DNA of 64,000 nucleotides, from the NCBI GenBank assembly GCA_018267275.1, contig JAFDYV010000003.1:248001-312000 (forward strand), in the 5' to 3' direction. The stretch's first letter is position 1. Every line of letters starts with the position of its first letter. A model generated the notes under the pieces. The model saw only the letters and a list, made by a program, of their open reading frames with translations, was not told the origin of the DNA and did no database searches. This document shows, in pieces, positions 10,057 to 17,002 of the stretch. The translations under genes and the position numbers were made by a program. Source of the stretch: Bacteroidota bacterium. GTDB lineage: Bacteria; Bacteroidota; Bacteroidia; Cytophagales; Cyclobacteriaceae.

Positions 10057-10413
10057 TTAATCATTTTTCTTCTTTGACGTTGAAATAATCTTATTCAAAA
10101 CCTTCAGTATTGACTCAATCTTGTTTAACAATTCTCCAGGTTTAGGATAGTTCTTTCCAAATTCGCACAACTCAAGCCAGTACTCGGTTTCTTCAGCCTC
10201 TTTCTGGGATATTTTAACTTTGTGGACAAAGTCTGCTTTACTCTCCGCTCCTTGTGCTTCCCTTACATTAGCTCCAATTGAACAACCGGAACGCAACAGT
10301 TGGTCAGAAAATGCAAAACGTTTTTGCTCTCTGAGCTTATCACTAAACTCCATTATGTCAAGAGCAAATTCAAATGTCATTTTTACAATTGCGTTGTTGT
10401 TATAATTCCTCAT
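10057..10413 (-). CDS. Four-helix-bundle protein of the S23 (23S rRNA intervening-sequence protein) family
   Basis: A 118-residue protein of the S23/TIGR02436 four-helix-bundle family, first seen as ORFs inside intervening sequences of bacterial 23S rRNA genes and related in fold to Avd of diversity-generating retroelements. The family core is visible: FSDQLLRSGCSIGANVREAQGA near residues 39-60, then KADFVHKVKISQKEAEETEYWLELC. Its molecular function is not established. The gene is inserted between murE and mraY in the operon orientation and is bracketed by octamer arrays on both sides. It is not a normal dcw gene, so I infer an insertion. It is only distantly similar to the second S23 gene at 15564. 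Confidence 0.88.
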   Translation of the reverse strand: MRNYNNNAIVKMTFEFALDIMEFSDKLREQKRFAFSDQLLRSGCSIGANVREAQGAESKADFVHKVKISQKEAEETEYWLELCEFGKNYPKPGELLNKIESILKVLNKIISTSKKKND

Positions 10414-10414
10414 T

Positions 10415-10446
10415 CACTAATTATTCAATTGGCTAATTGGCTAATT
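10415..10446 (-). repeat. Degenerate tandem octamer array, right arm
   Basis: Four consecutive 8-bp units of the form AATTAGnn, read on the minus strand, fill the gap between the murE stop and the start of the four-helix-bundle gene. The array overlaps the murE stop codon by two bases. Orientation is opposite to the array at 10014-10053. Confidence 0.8.
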
Positions 10447-11908
10447 AATTCGCAAACATTTTCAACATCCTCATCACCACTTCTTTGTCATCAAAAGGGT
10501 ACTTCACTCCCTTTATCTCTTGGTAATTTTCATGCCCTTTGCCTGCTACCAAAATGATATCTTTCTCTTTAGCAAGCATGCACGCAGTCTTTATTGCCTC
10601 CTCCCGATCCACCATCACCAGCGTTTTTTTTGAATCGGCCGGACTTACTCCCTGCTGCATCTCTTTGATAATTTCTACAGGATCTTCGCTCCTCGGGTTA
10701 TCTGAAGTGAAAATGATTTTATTAGAATATTTGCAGGCCACTGCAGCCATTAACGGGCGCTTGGTTCTATCCCTGTCTCCACCGCACCCAACAACGGCAA
10801 TCACTTGCTCTTGGCCTGTGCGAAAGTTGGTAATCGTTTCTAACACATTTTTCAATGCATCGGGTGTATGGGCGTAATCAACAATCGCAGTGAATTTCGC
10901 TCCCGGCATAACCAACTCAAACCGGCCAGGCGCCCCATTCAAGGCTGAAAGTTTCATCAACACTGTTTCTGAATCTTCGCCCAACAGACAAGCGGCACCA
11001 TATACAGTCAGTAAATTATAGGCGTTGAAGTCGCCAATTAACTTAAACCAAACAGTGCGGTCGCCAATCTCCAGCTCCAGACCTTGAATGGAGTTGGTGA
11101 TGATTTTGGCCTTGAAGTCAGACATTTTTTTGAGGCCGTAGCTATACTTCTTTGCCTTGGTGTTTTGCAGCATTACCATGCCGCGTTTGTCATCTACATT
11201 TACCAGAGCAAAAGCATCAGATGACAAGCCATCGAAAAAACCTTTCTTAGCTCGGATGTAACTCTCGAACGTGCGGTGATAATCCAGGTGGTCATGTGTA
11301 ATGTTTGTAAAGAGTGCGCCTACAAAATGAATTCCCTCAATTCTACCTTGCGCCACGGCATGCGAGCTCACTTCCATAAAGCAGTGCGTGCAATTCGCAT
11401 TCAGCATCTCCACCATCAGCTCGTTGATTTGAATGGGGTCAGGTGTGGTGTGCGTGGACTGTAAATCGTTGTCAACAATTTTGTTCACAACTGTGGATAA
11501 CAATCCGCAGCGATAACCCATCGAAGAAAACAATTTGAACAACAACGTAGCAACAGTTGTCTTTCCGTTGGTGCCTGTCACGCCAACTACTTTTAATTTG
11601 GATGACGGGTTTCCATAAAAATTTGAAGCAATGATGCCCAATGCATGTGCGCTGTCTTTTACCGTTACATATGTTGCAACCTCTGAAATTGAATCAGGCA
11701 ATTTTTCTGCGATGACAGCAACGGCCCCGCTGGCTACGGCTTTTTCTATAAAGACATGGCCATCCGATTGTGTACCCTTGATGGCCACAAACAAAGAGCC
11801 TGGTTTCACTTTGCGGGAATCAAAGCAAACACTCTTCACCTCCACATCCATGCTACCACTGGTGGAGGTGATGTTAACTCTATATAATATGTCTTTCAGT
11901 TCAGCCAT
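10445..11908 (-). CDS. murE: UDP-MurNAc-tripeptide synthetase (meso-diaminopimelate-adding)
   Basis: Cytoplasmic Mur ligase adding the third stem residue. The 487-residue protein has the P-loop VTGTNGKTTVATLL near residue 110, the EVSSHAVAQGR segment and the C-terminal motif SDNPRSEDP. The DNPR sequence is the known specificity signature for meso-diaminopimelate rather than lysine, as expected for a Gram-negative bacterium. The start codon overlaps the last base of the ftsI stop, indicating coupling. Confidence 0.97.
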   Translation of the reverse strand: MAELKDILYRVNITSTSGSMDVEVKSVCFDSRKVKPGSLFVAIKGTQSDGHVFIEKAVASGAVAVIAEKLPDSISEVATYVTVKDSAHALGIIASNFYGNPSSKLKVVGVTGTNGKTTVATLLFKLFSSMGYRCGLLSTVVNKIVDNDLQSTHTTPDPIQINELMVEMLNANCTHCFMEVSSHAVAQGRIEGIHFVGALFTNITHDHLDYHRTFESYIRAKKGFFDGLSSDAFALVNVDDKRGMVMLQNTKAKKYSYGLKKMSDFKAKIITNSIQGLELEIGDRTVWFKLIGDFNAYNLLTVYGAACLLGEDSETVLMKLSALNGAPGRFELVMPGAKFTAIVDYAHTPDALKNVLETITNFRTGQEQVIAVVGCGGDRDRTKRPLMAAVACKYSNKIIFTSDNPRSEDPVEIIKEMQQGVSPADSKKTLVMVDREEAIKTACMLAKEKDIILVAGKGHENYQEIKGVKYPFDDKEVVMRMLKMFAN

Positions 11909-13998
11909 TAACCTAGTCTCAAATAAATTCTGGCTCCCTTTCCTGCTTTCACACCGGGCGAAAGTGACTGCTCCGTTACCCTACCCTTTCCTTCATACGA
12001 CACGCGCAGTCCGGACTTTTCAAGTACATAAATCGCATCGCGAAAGGTCATCCCAGTTACATCTGGCACAAGCCCTTTCACGATCGGATTCTTCTTCCAA
12101 ACTACCGCACTGCCGTTCTTTGCTACTTTGATCCAATCTTCTTCGGTTGCCGAATGATTGGAAACACCCAACTCATTACTCAACATCGTTAGCTCTTCTT
12201 GCTTGCCCGCGCGCAACGTTGGAAATACACCGGGATCCATCATTCTCTTTTTTTCCATGGCAGAATGAAGATTGATGTCGCGAGAATAAATATTATCGGC
12301 AATGTCGCGGAACACCGGGCCGGCTACGCTGTTTCCATATTGAAAGACACCACGAGGATTTTTGATCAACACAATCGCGGTGTACTTAGGTGCATGGGCA
12401 GGGAAATAGCCTACAAACGATGTGATGTACCTCTTTTCGTAACGACCATCTACTAAAATCTGAGCAGTGCCCGTTTTGCCAGCTATTTTGTAGTAGGTGT
12501 TTTTCAAGTTCTTGGCAGTTCCGTTCTCTACCACGCCCTCCAACAGCAAGCGCAACTGATTTAATGTTTTATTCGAGCATACTTTTGAATTAATGGTCTC
12601 GGTTTCAAATTCTTGAATCACTTTCTCTGCCTGACTCACTGCGGTAACGAACATTGGCTTTATCATTTTACCATCATTGGCAATAGCATTGTACAATGCT
12701 AAAGTGTGGAGCGGTGAAATTTCAAAACCATAACCATAAGCCATCCAAGGCAAGGTGATTCCGCTCCACGCTTTATGAGTAGGCCGTGTAATTTTCGGGA
12801 ACGACTCACCCGTGATTTGTAAACCGAGGGGCTTTGATAGCTTCAGCTCATCAATATTCTCTAAGAATTTTGAAGGCTTGGTACCATAATGCTTATCCAC
12901 CAACCGCGCCATCGCAATGTTTGACGATACCTCGAAAGCTTGCTTTATTGTGATTCTTCCATAGCCACCTTCTTCATGATCGCGCACGGTGCGATTGTAA
13001 AACTTGTATTCACCTCTGCCTGTGTTAATGCTGTCGGTCAATTCAATGTTGGTGTCTTCTAACAAGTTCATCATGGTAACAAGCTTGAAAGTAGAGCCCG
13101 GCTCGAACGAACCTCCTACTGCATGATTGAACTCTTCTTGGTAACCGCCTTCACCATCAGCAGTTAAATTTGAAATTGCCTTGATGTGACCGGTCTTCAC
13201 TTCCATCACCACCACTGTACCCGCATCGGCATTGTGCGCTTGCATGGCGCGGTGCAACGAAGTTTCCGCTACATCTTGCAAGTTGATGTCGATAGTGGTA
13301 TGGATATCCAAACCATCAATCGCCTTGATGTTATTGCCATCGAACACGGGCTTCCACGTGCCGCCAGCAATTTTTTGGAACAAGGCTTCTCCATCTTGGC
13401 CTCCCAGCGATGCATTGAAACTGTATTCCAATCCAGCGCCTCTGCCATCTTCATTCACAAAACCTACAGTTCGTCTGCTGAGGTTGCTGAAAGGGCGGTA
13501 ACGCACATCCATTTTCTCGAAAATAACGCCACCCTTGTAGCGACCTTCGCGAACAATGGGCCACTTCATCATCTCTTTCTTTGCTTGATAGTTGATTTGC
13601 TTGCGGTTGAGAATGATGTATTGCTTGTGCGAAGTGCGCGCGTCAATCAACAACTCTTTATAGTCTTGCTTCGATTTGTCTTTGAAGTATTTGGAAAGTT
13701 GGTGCGCCAGCGAATCCAATCCCTTCTTGAAAACTTCTTCTTTTGCCAACGTTGGGTCCATCGCTACTTTGTAAAACGGCAAGCTGGTAGCCAACAAACT
13801 GCCATTGTCAGAATAAATGTTACCGCGTGTTGCTTTTACTTTTTTGTAATCGAAGTTGATTTCTTCGCCCATTTTTTTCCATTTCTCTCCCTGCGCGAAT
13901 TGAATATGACCGATTTTCGCGGCCACACAAATCGCAAACACCAGCACTCCTAAAAATGCAAGGCGAACACGGATTAATATGGACTTCTTAATGTTCAA
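11908..13998 (-). CDS. ftsI: Septal penicillin-binding protein / transpeptidase FtsI with C-terminal PASTA domain
   Basis: Class B PBP that cross-links septal peptidoglycan as partner of FtsW. It has 696 residues with one transmembrane segment at about residues 7-29, a PBP dimerisation domain, then the transpeptidase domain with SxxK (GSTFKL, serine near 300), SxN (SSNIAMA, near 360) and KTG (AGKTGTAQ, near 507). A single PASTA domain (VPDVTGMTFRDAIYVLEKSG) closes the protein. The only reasonable initiator is TTG at 13996-13998; the first internal ATG would remove the membrane anchor. Confidence 0.96.
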   Translation of the reverse strand: MNIKKSILIRVRLAFLGVLVFAICVAAKIGHIQFAQGEKWKKMGEEINFDYKKVKATRGNIYSDNGSLLATSLPFYKVAMDPTLAKEEVFKKGLDSLAHQLSKYFKDKSKQDYKELLIDARTSHKQYIILNRKQINYQAKKEMMKWPIVREGRYKGGVIFEKMDVRYRPFSNLSRRTVGFVNEDGRGAGLEYSFNASLGGQDGEALFQKIAGGTWKPVFDGNNIKAIDGLDIHTTIDINLQDVAETSLHRAMQAHNADAGTVVVMEVKTGHIKAISNLTADGEGGYQEEFNHAVGGSFEPGSTFKLVTMMNLLEDTNIELTDSINTGRGEYKFYNRTVRDHEEGGYGRITIKQAFEVSSNIAMARLVDKHYGTKPSKFLENIDELKLSKPLGLQITGESFPKITRPTHKAWSGITLPWMAYGYGFEISPLHTLALYNAIANDGKMIKPMFVTAVSQAEKVIQEFETETINSKVCSNKTLNQLRLLLEGVVENGTAKNLKNTYYKIAGKTGTAQILVDGRYEKRYITSFVGYFPAHAPKYTAIVLIKNPRGVFQYGNSVAGPVFRDIADNIYSRDINLHSAMEKKRMMDPGVFPTLRAGKQEELTMLSNELGVSNHSATEEDWIKVAKNGSAVVWKKNPIVKGLVPDVTGMTFRDAIYVLEKSGLRVSYEGKGRVTEQSLSPGVKAGKGARIYLRLG

Positions 13999-14063
13999 TT
14001 TGGTTGTTGGTTGCTCTAGCGTTCGTTTTTATTTTGTTTTACTTACTCTTTAAAAGAATTCTT

Positions 14064-14091
14064 GCCTACTGCATACTACCGACTGCCTACT
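14064..14091 (+). repeat. Tandem heptamer array between ftsI and ftsL
   Basis: Four exact-length 7-bp units share the ending ACT (first and last unit GCCTACT). The array occupies the roughly 100-bp gap between ftsL and ftsI. A possible degenerate opposing arm (GGTTGTT-like units) lies near 14000-14016, but it is weak. Confidence 0.6.
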
Positions 14092-14101
14092 TTTCAAAAA
14101 A

Positions 14102-14506
14102 CTAATCATTAACTACAACCTTATACGGTGGATTCAAACTCTCCTTCAGTCCCAGTGGTTTAACCCTTCTGGCTACTTCACTTTGCTTGCTCGCAAACAT
14201 CACATCAGATTTTAAGGTGGTGAAATCTGCTCGTAAGTCCTCTACCTCTGACTGAGCTTTGTCGATTTGCCGAATGGTTTTTTCAGCGTAGTGCGTGTTG
14301 CTTATGTACACCAAGCTCAACAACACCACAAATAAAATCTTGGGCAGGTACTGCACCGGAAAGCCTTCTTCAAAGTAGCTCTCCAACTTCAAACGTTTTT
14401 CGAGACCCGAGAACACACTCGCTCCCTTGCCACTCGGTTTCACCGTTGGCTTGACCCGCATCTCGTTTGTCTTTTGCGGTGGTTCTATTCTGAATTTATT
14501 CTCCAT
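14102..14506 (-). CDS. ftsL: FtsL-like divisome protein
   Basis: A 134-residue bitopic protein with a cytoplasmic N-terminal tail of about 50 residues, one transmembrane helix near residues 56-72 (LPKILFVVLLSLVYISN) and a periplasmic coiled-coil stretch (IRQIDKAQSEVEDLRADFTTLKSDVMF). FtsL proteins share little sequence; the call rests on size, topology, the predicted coiled coil and position between rsmH and ftsI. It would pair with FtsB and FtsQ in the periplasm. Confidence 0.85.
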   Translation of the reverse strand: MENKFRIEPPQKTNEMRVKPTVKPSGKGASVFSGLEKRLKLESYFEEGFPVQYLPKILFVVLLSLVYISNTHYAEKTIRQIDKAQSEVEDLRADFTTLKSDVMFASKQSEVARRVKPLGLKESLNPPYKVVVND

Positions 14507-14516
14507 TTCCTTTTTC

Positions 14517-14578
14517 GTTGTTAGTTGTTCGTTGTTCGTTGTTCGTGATTAACCAAACAACTACTAACCAACAACTAT
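14517..14578. repeat. Inverted heptamer element between ftsL and rsmH
   Basis: Four tandem units GTTGTTn on the plus strand (14517-14544) are followed, after a short spacer, by similar GTTGTTn/GTTAGTn units on the minus strand (about 14549-14576). Together they form an imperfect hairpin filling the whole ftsL-rsmH gap and touching the rsmH stop codon. No gene lies between the arms. Confidence 0.7.
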
Positions 14579-15477
14579 ATTCTCTCAGCTATCCTCAACT
14601 TCGCGCTTCTCGCTCTGTTGTTCCTTTCAATCTCTTCTTCCGAAGCCTCTATTGGCTTTCGGGTCACGGCTTCAAACGGTTTCAGCTTGTTACCGTAAAA
14701 ATCTTTCTCTACTTCACCAAACACCTTACCGGTGTTGATGTAGTTTTTCACCATCCTGTCCTCAAGCGAGTGGTAGCTCATCACCACCAACCGACCTCCC
14801 GTATTCATTACTTCGCCACATTGGTGCAAAAAATCTTCAAGTGCTTGCATCTCTTCATTTACTTCAATACGCAAGGCCTGAAACACCTGGGCGAAATATT
14901 TAAACTCTCTTCCTCGTGGGGCGATGGTTTGCAACACACTGATCAACTCTTGGTTGCGTTCAAACTTTTTCACCGCACGCTGCTGTACAATAGCATGGGC
15001 CAACGTTTTGGCGTTTTTTACTTCGCCATACATACCCAAAATCTTGTGCAACTTCTCTTCGCGATAATCATTCAACACTTTTGCGGCTGTCTGCTTTCCC
15101 TTCTTGTCCATGCGCATGTCCAGCGGCCCATCAAAGCGGGTAGAAAATCCGCGCTCGGCCGAATCAATCTGGTGCGATGAAACACCTAGGTCAGCCAGCA
15201 CGCCATCTACTTTGGTTACCCCATTCAACTTCAAATACTGTTTCATGTACCGGAAGTTGGCCTGACAAAATGTAAAAGAACGACTCTGAATATTTTCTGC
15301 CTGTCGCTTGGCATCTTCATCTTGATCGAAAGCAATCAATCGTCCGCCTTTCAATTGCTCTAGCATTTTCAAACTGTGCCCGCCACCGCCAAACGTTACG
15401 TCTACATAAATGCCCTCGGGGTTAATGTTCAGCCCTTCGAGGCATTCGGTGAGCATAACGGGGTTGTGGTAACTCAT
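14575..15477 (-). CDS. rsmH: 16S rRNA (cytosine(1402)-N4)-methyltransferase
   Basis: Also known as MraW. It methylates N4 of C1402 in 16S rRNA using S-adenosylmethionine. The 300-residue product has HNPVMLTECLEGL at the N-terminus, the SAM motif VDVTFGGGGHSLKML near residue 25, GVLADLGVSSHQID near residue 100, GFSTRFDGPLDMRMD, and the C-terminal VMSYHSLEDRMVKN. It is in the conserved position after mraZ but separated from it by an inserted four-helix-bundle gene. Confidence 0.97.
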   Translation of the reverse strand: MSYHNPVMLTECLEGLNINPEGIYVDVTFGGGGHSLKMLEQLKGGRLIAFDQDEDAKRQAENIQSRSFTFCQANFRYMKQYLKLNGVTKVDGVLADLGVSSHQIDSAERGFSTRFDGPLDMRMDKKGKQTAAKVLNDYREEKLHKILGMYGEVKNAKTLAHAIVQQRAVKKFERNQELISVLQTIAPRGREFKYFAQVFQALRIEVNEEMQALEDFLHQCGEVMNTGGRLVVMSYHSLEDRMVKNYINTGKVFGEVEKDFYGNKLKPFEAVTRKPIEASEEEIERNNRARSAKLRIAERI

Positions 15478-15485
15478 CGCTTAGC

Positions 15486-15520
15486 CTTTGGCCTCAAGCT
15501 ACAGGCCACAAGCCGCAGGC
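15486..15520 (-). repeat. Tandem heptamer array, left arm
   Basis: Five consecutive 7-bp units of the form GCYTGnn are read on the minus strand (the last unit diverged to GCCAAAG). It lies just upstream of rsmH. The opposing arm, also exactly five units, is at 15963-15997 on the plus strand. Confidence 0.82.
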
Positions 15521-15563
15521 TGCGCGTAGGCACTTACATTTTTATATCTCACAATGAACGTTC

Positions 15564-15926
15564 TCATCCCTCAGCTTCCAGTTTATCAATAAACTTCGAA
15601 ATCATACTTTGCTCCGACCTCACCAACTCTATCAACTCGTCAATTGATTCAACTTTAACCCACTTTCTCTTCTGCACTGTTAACAATTGAGTTTCCAATT
15701 CAAAAGCAGAACCGAGCGCAATCTCTGTAAATCGCACTTTTTCTTTGTTACTTCTCTTAGCGCTGCCCTCAGCAATGTTGCTCGGGATAGATACTGCACT
15801 CCTTGTAATCTGAGAGCGCAAACCATATCTCTCCTCACTTGGAAACATCGGCACCAAATCATAAACTCTATCAACTATATCCATTCCCAATTGCCAAATG
15901 TTAAGTTTCTTAAAGTCCTTCATCAA
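15564..15926 (-). CDS. Four-helix-bundle protein of the S23 (23S rRNA intervening-sequence protein) family, second copy
   Basis: A 120-residue S23/TIGR02436 protein. Family landmarks are strong: FKKLNIWQLGMDIVDRVYDL at the start, LRSQITRSAVSIPSNIAEG near residues 37-55, then FTEIALGSAFELETQL near residues 68-83. The function is unknown; related four-helix bundles bind nucleic acid or form pentameric barrels. It sits between mraZ and rsmH, same strand, bracketed by inverted GCYTGnn heptamer arrays. It is a more typical family member than the copy at 10057, so the two are independent arrivals rather than a local duplication. Confidence 0.9.
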   Translation of the reverse strand: MMKDFKKLNIWQLGMDIVDRVYDLVPMFPSEERYGLRSQITRSAVSIPSNIAEGSAKRSNKEKVRFTEIALGSAFELETQLLTVQKRKWVKVESIDELIELVRSEQSMISKFIDKLEAEG

Positions 15927-15962
15927 TAGTCTGGTTCATCGGCAGTCATCTTGCTCAAATCA

Positions 15963-15997
15963 GCCTGTAGCTTGTGGCCTGAAGCCTGCGGCCTAAA
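15963..15997 (+). repeat. Tandem heptamer array, right arm
   Basis: Five consecutive 7-bp units with pattern GCYTGnn on the plus strand (the last unit diverged to GCCTAAA), 18 bp from the mraZ stop. Orientation is opposite to the array at 15486-15520; the second-innermost units are exact complements, so a long imperfect stem could enclose the S23 gene. Confidence 0.82.
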
Positions 15998-16015
15998 GCG
16001 ATTCAAACACAAAAC

Positions 16016-16459
16016 CTACTCGTTCAAAAACTTCTCTGCCAGTTTCGACAATTCACTTGGGTCTTGAATGAGGTGCTTCTCGTAGATAGAAGGATTCCAA
16101 ATCTCAACTTTGTTGCCCGTGCCCACCAGCGTCACATCTTTTTCAATCTGCGCATAGCCGAGCATGTTCTTGGGCACCAGAAAACGGCCGTTGTTATCCA
16201 ACTCTACCGTTACCACGCCCGATAAAAAGTTCCGCTGGAGTTTGCGGTACTCTTCATTGAACTCGTTGAGACCCGAAATTTTTGAGAAGACCTTTTTGAA
16301 CTCCACCATTGGGTACACGATTAAGCATGGCTCAAAGCCTCTGCGGATCACAAGCTCCTGCACGTCCCCTTCGGGTAACTGAGCCTTAATCCGAGAAGGC
16401 AGCACCAATCTGCCCTTGGCATCAAGTTTACTTTCGTATTCGCTGGTGAAGAAAGTCAT
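16016..16459 (-). CDS. mraZ: Transcriptional regulator MraZ
   Basis: Ring-forming DNA-binding protein that regulates the dcw operon, including its own gene. The 147-residue product has two SpoVT-AbrB-like half domains, marked by LDAKGRLVLPSRIKAQL near residue 12 and VELDNNGRFLVPKNMLGYA near residue 85. It is the first gene of the dcw cluster. Its promoter overlaps repeated AAAGTGG boxes (16506-16585), which fits autoregulation. The start ATG at 16457-16459 gives the canonical N-terminus MTFFTSEYESKLDAKG. Confidence 0.97.
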   Translation of the reverse strand: MTFFTSEYESKLDAKGRLVLPSRIKAQLPEGDVQELVIRRGFEPCLIVYPMVEFKKVFSKISGLNEFNEEYRKLQRNFLSGVVTVELDNNGRFLVPKNMLGYAQIEKDVTLVGTGNKVEIWNPSIYEKHLIQDPSELSKLAEKFLNE

Positions 16460-16488
16460 AGACGTAGTGGTTGTCTTTTTCTCCTAAA

Positions 16489-16518
16489 CAAACGTAAGCA
16501 TTTTTCAACCACTTTCAA
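16489..16518 (-). promoter_or_regulatory. Bacteroidota-type promoter of mraZ and the dcw operon
   Basis: On the minus strand a perfect -7 element TACGTTTG (16489-16496) is preceded, 19 bp upstream, by TTG (16516-16518), matching the Bacteroidota TTTG / TAnnTTTG consensus. The -33 element lies inside the MraZ boxes, so bound MraZ would block sigma contact. An AGGAG at 16481-16485 is too far from the start codon to be a normal ribosome site. Confidence 0.75.
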
Positions 16519-16585
16519 CCACTTCTACCCACTTTTTTACATTTTTTGTTAAAAAGGATCAAGAAATCACACATTTACCCACTTT
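16506..16585 (-). promoter_or_regulatory. MraZ operator boxes
   Basis: Three contiguous 10-bp direct repeats (16506-16515, 16516-16525, 16526-16535) each contain AAGTGG on the minus strand. A fourth copy at 16576-16585, identical to the third, lies exactly 50 bp away and therefore in the same helical phase. The pattern AAAGTGG plus three bases matches the MraZ boxes described in Mollicutes and the TGGG repeats of E. coli. Confidence 0.8.
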
Positions 16586-16599
16586 TCGGCATCCCAGAA

Positions 16600-17000
16600 T
16601 CTTTTAAGGGTGGCTGCCAACTTGCCCTGCAGAACTGATTTCAGCATTTATTCACCAACGAAGAAGTGGGCGAAGGTGGAGCAGCCTTCAAAACGGCAAG
16701 TTTGCATCGGGCTTTCGCTACTGGGCAGTCAACCCACATGCCATTTCGGGCTCAAATCACGCGCCTCGCGTGACTCAATCCCTGCCGCGGAGCACCAGCG
16801 TGCCTCACCCACTGCTATTCTGCGTTATCGCAGTACATAAATGCCGTCTCACCGGCTAGCCACGCGCCTCGAGTGGGGAGAGCAGCACAAGTCAGCGAGA
16901 ACCAAATCATCTTTTTGGGTGAGGGAATACATCTACTGACTTTCGTCATTGTCGTTCTACCTGTCATCAAGTTGTTTTGTGACGGCAAAAAATTAGGCAA
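16600..17000. other. GC-rich non-coding block with local hairpins
   Basis: No convincing gene lies between the mraZ operator and the gene at 17003. The part from about 16640 to 16880 is visibly richer in GC than its neighbours and holds short perfect inverted repeats: 7-bp arms at 16757-16773 (TCACGCG, 3-bp loop) and 5-bp arms at 16820-16833. A second CACGCGCCTCG-like stretch lies near 16860. It could be a structured RNA, a dispersed repeat or a decayed gene; reading frames on both strands are interrupted. Confidence 0.4.
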
Positions 17001-17002
17001 CC

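Noticed and set aside
13186..13953. Plus-strand 255-codon frame antisense to ftsI
   Set aside because: His/Cys/Phe-rich translation is typical of an antisense shadow, and ftsI on the opposite strand is certain.
10057..15926. S23-family genes considered as Avd accessory proteins of a diversity-generating retroelement
   Set aside because: No reverse transcriptase, template repeat or variable repeat pair is visible in the window.
16815..17000. Minus-strand 61-codon frame in the GC-rich block
   Set aside because: Composition is unlike a protein, the frame is interrupted further on, and the block looks structured rather than coding.
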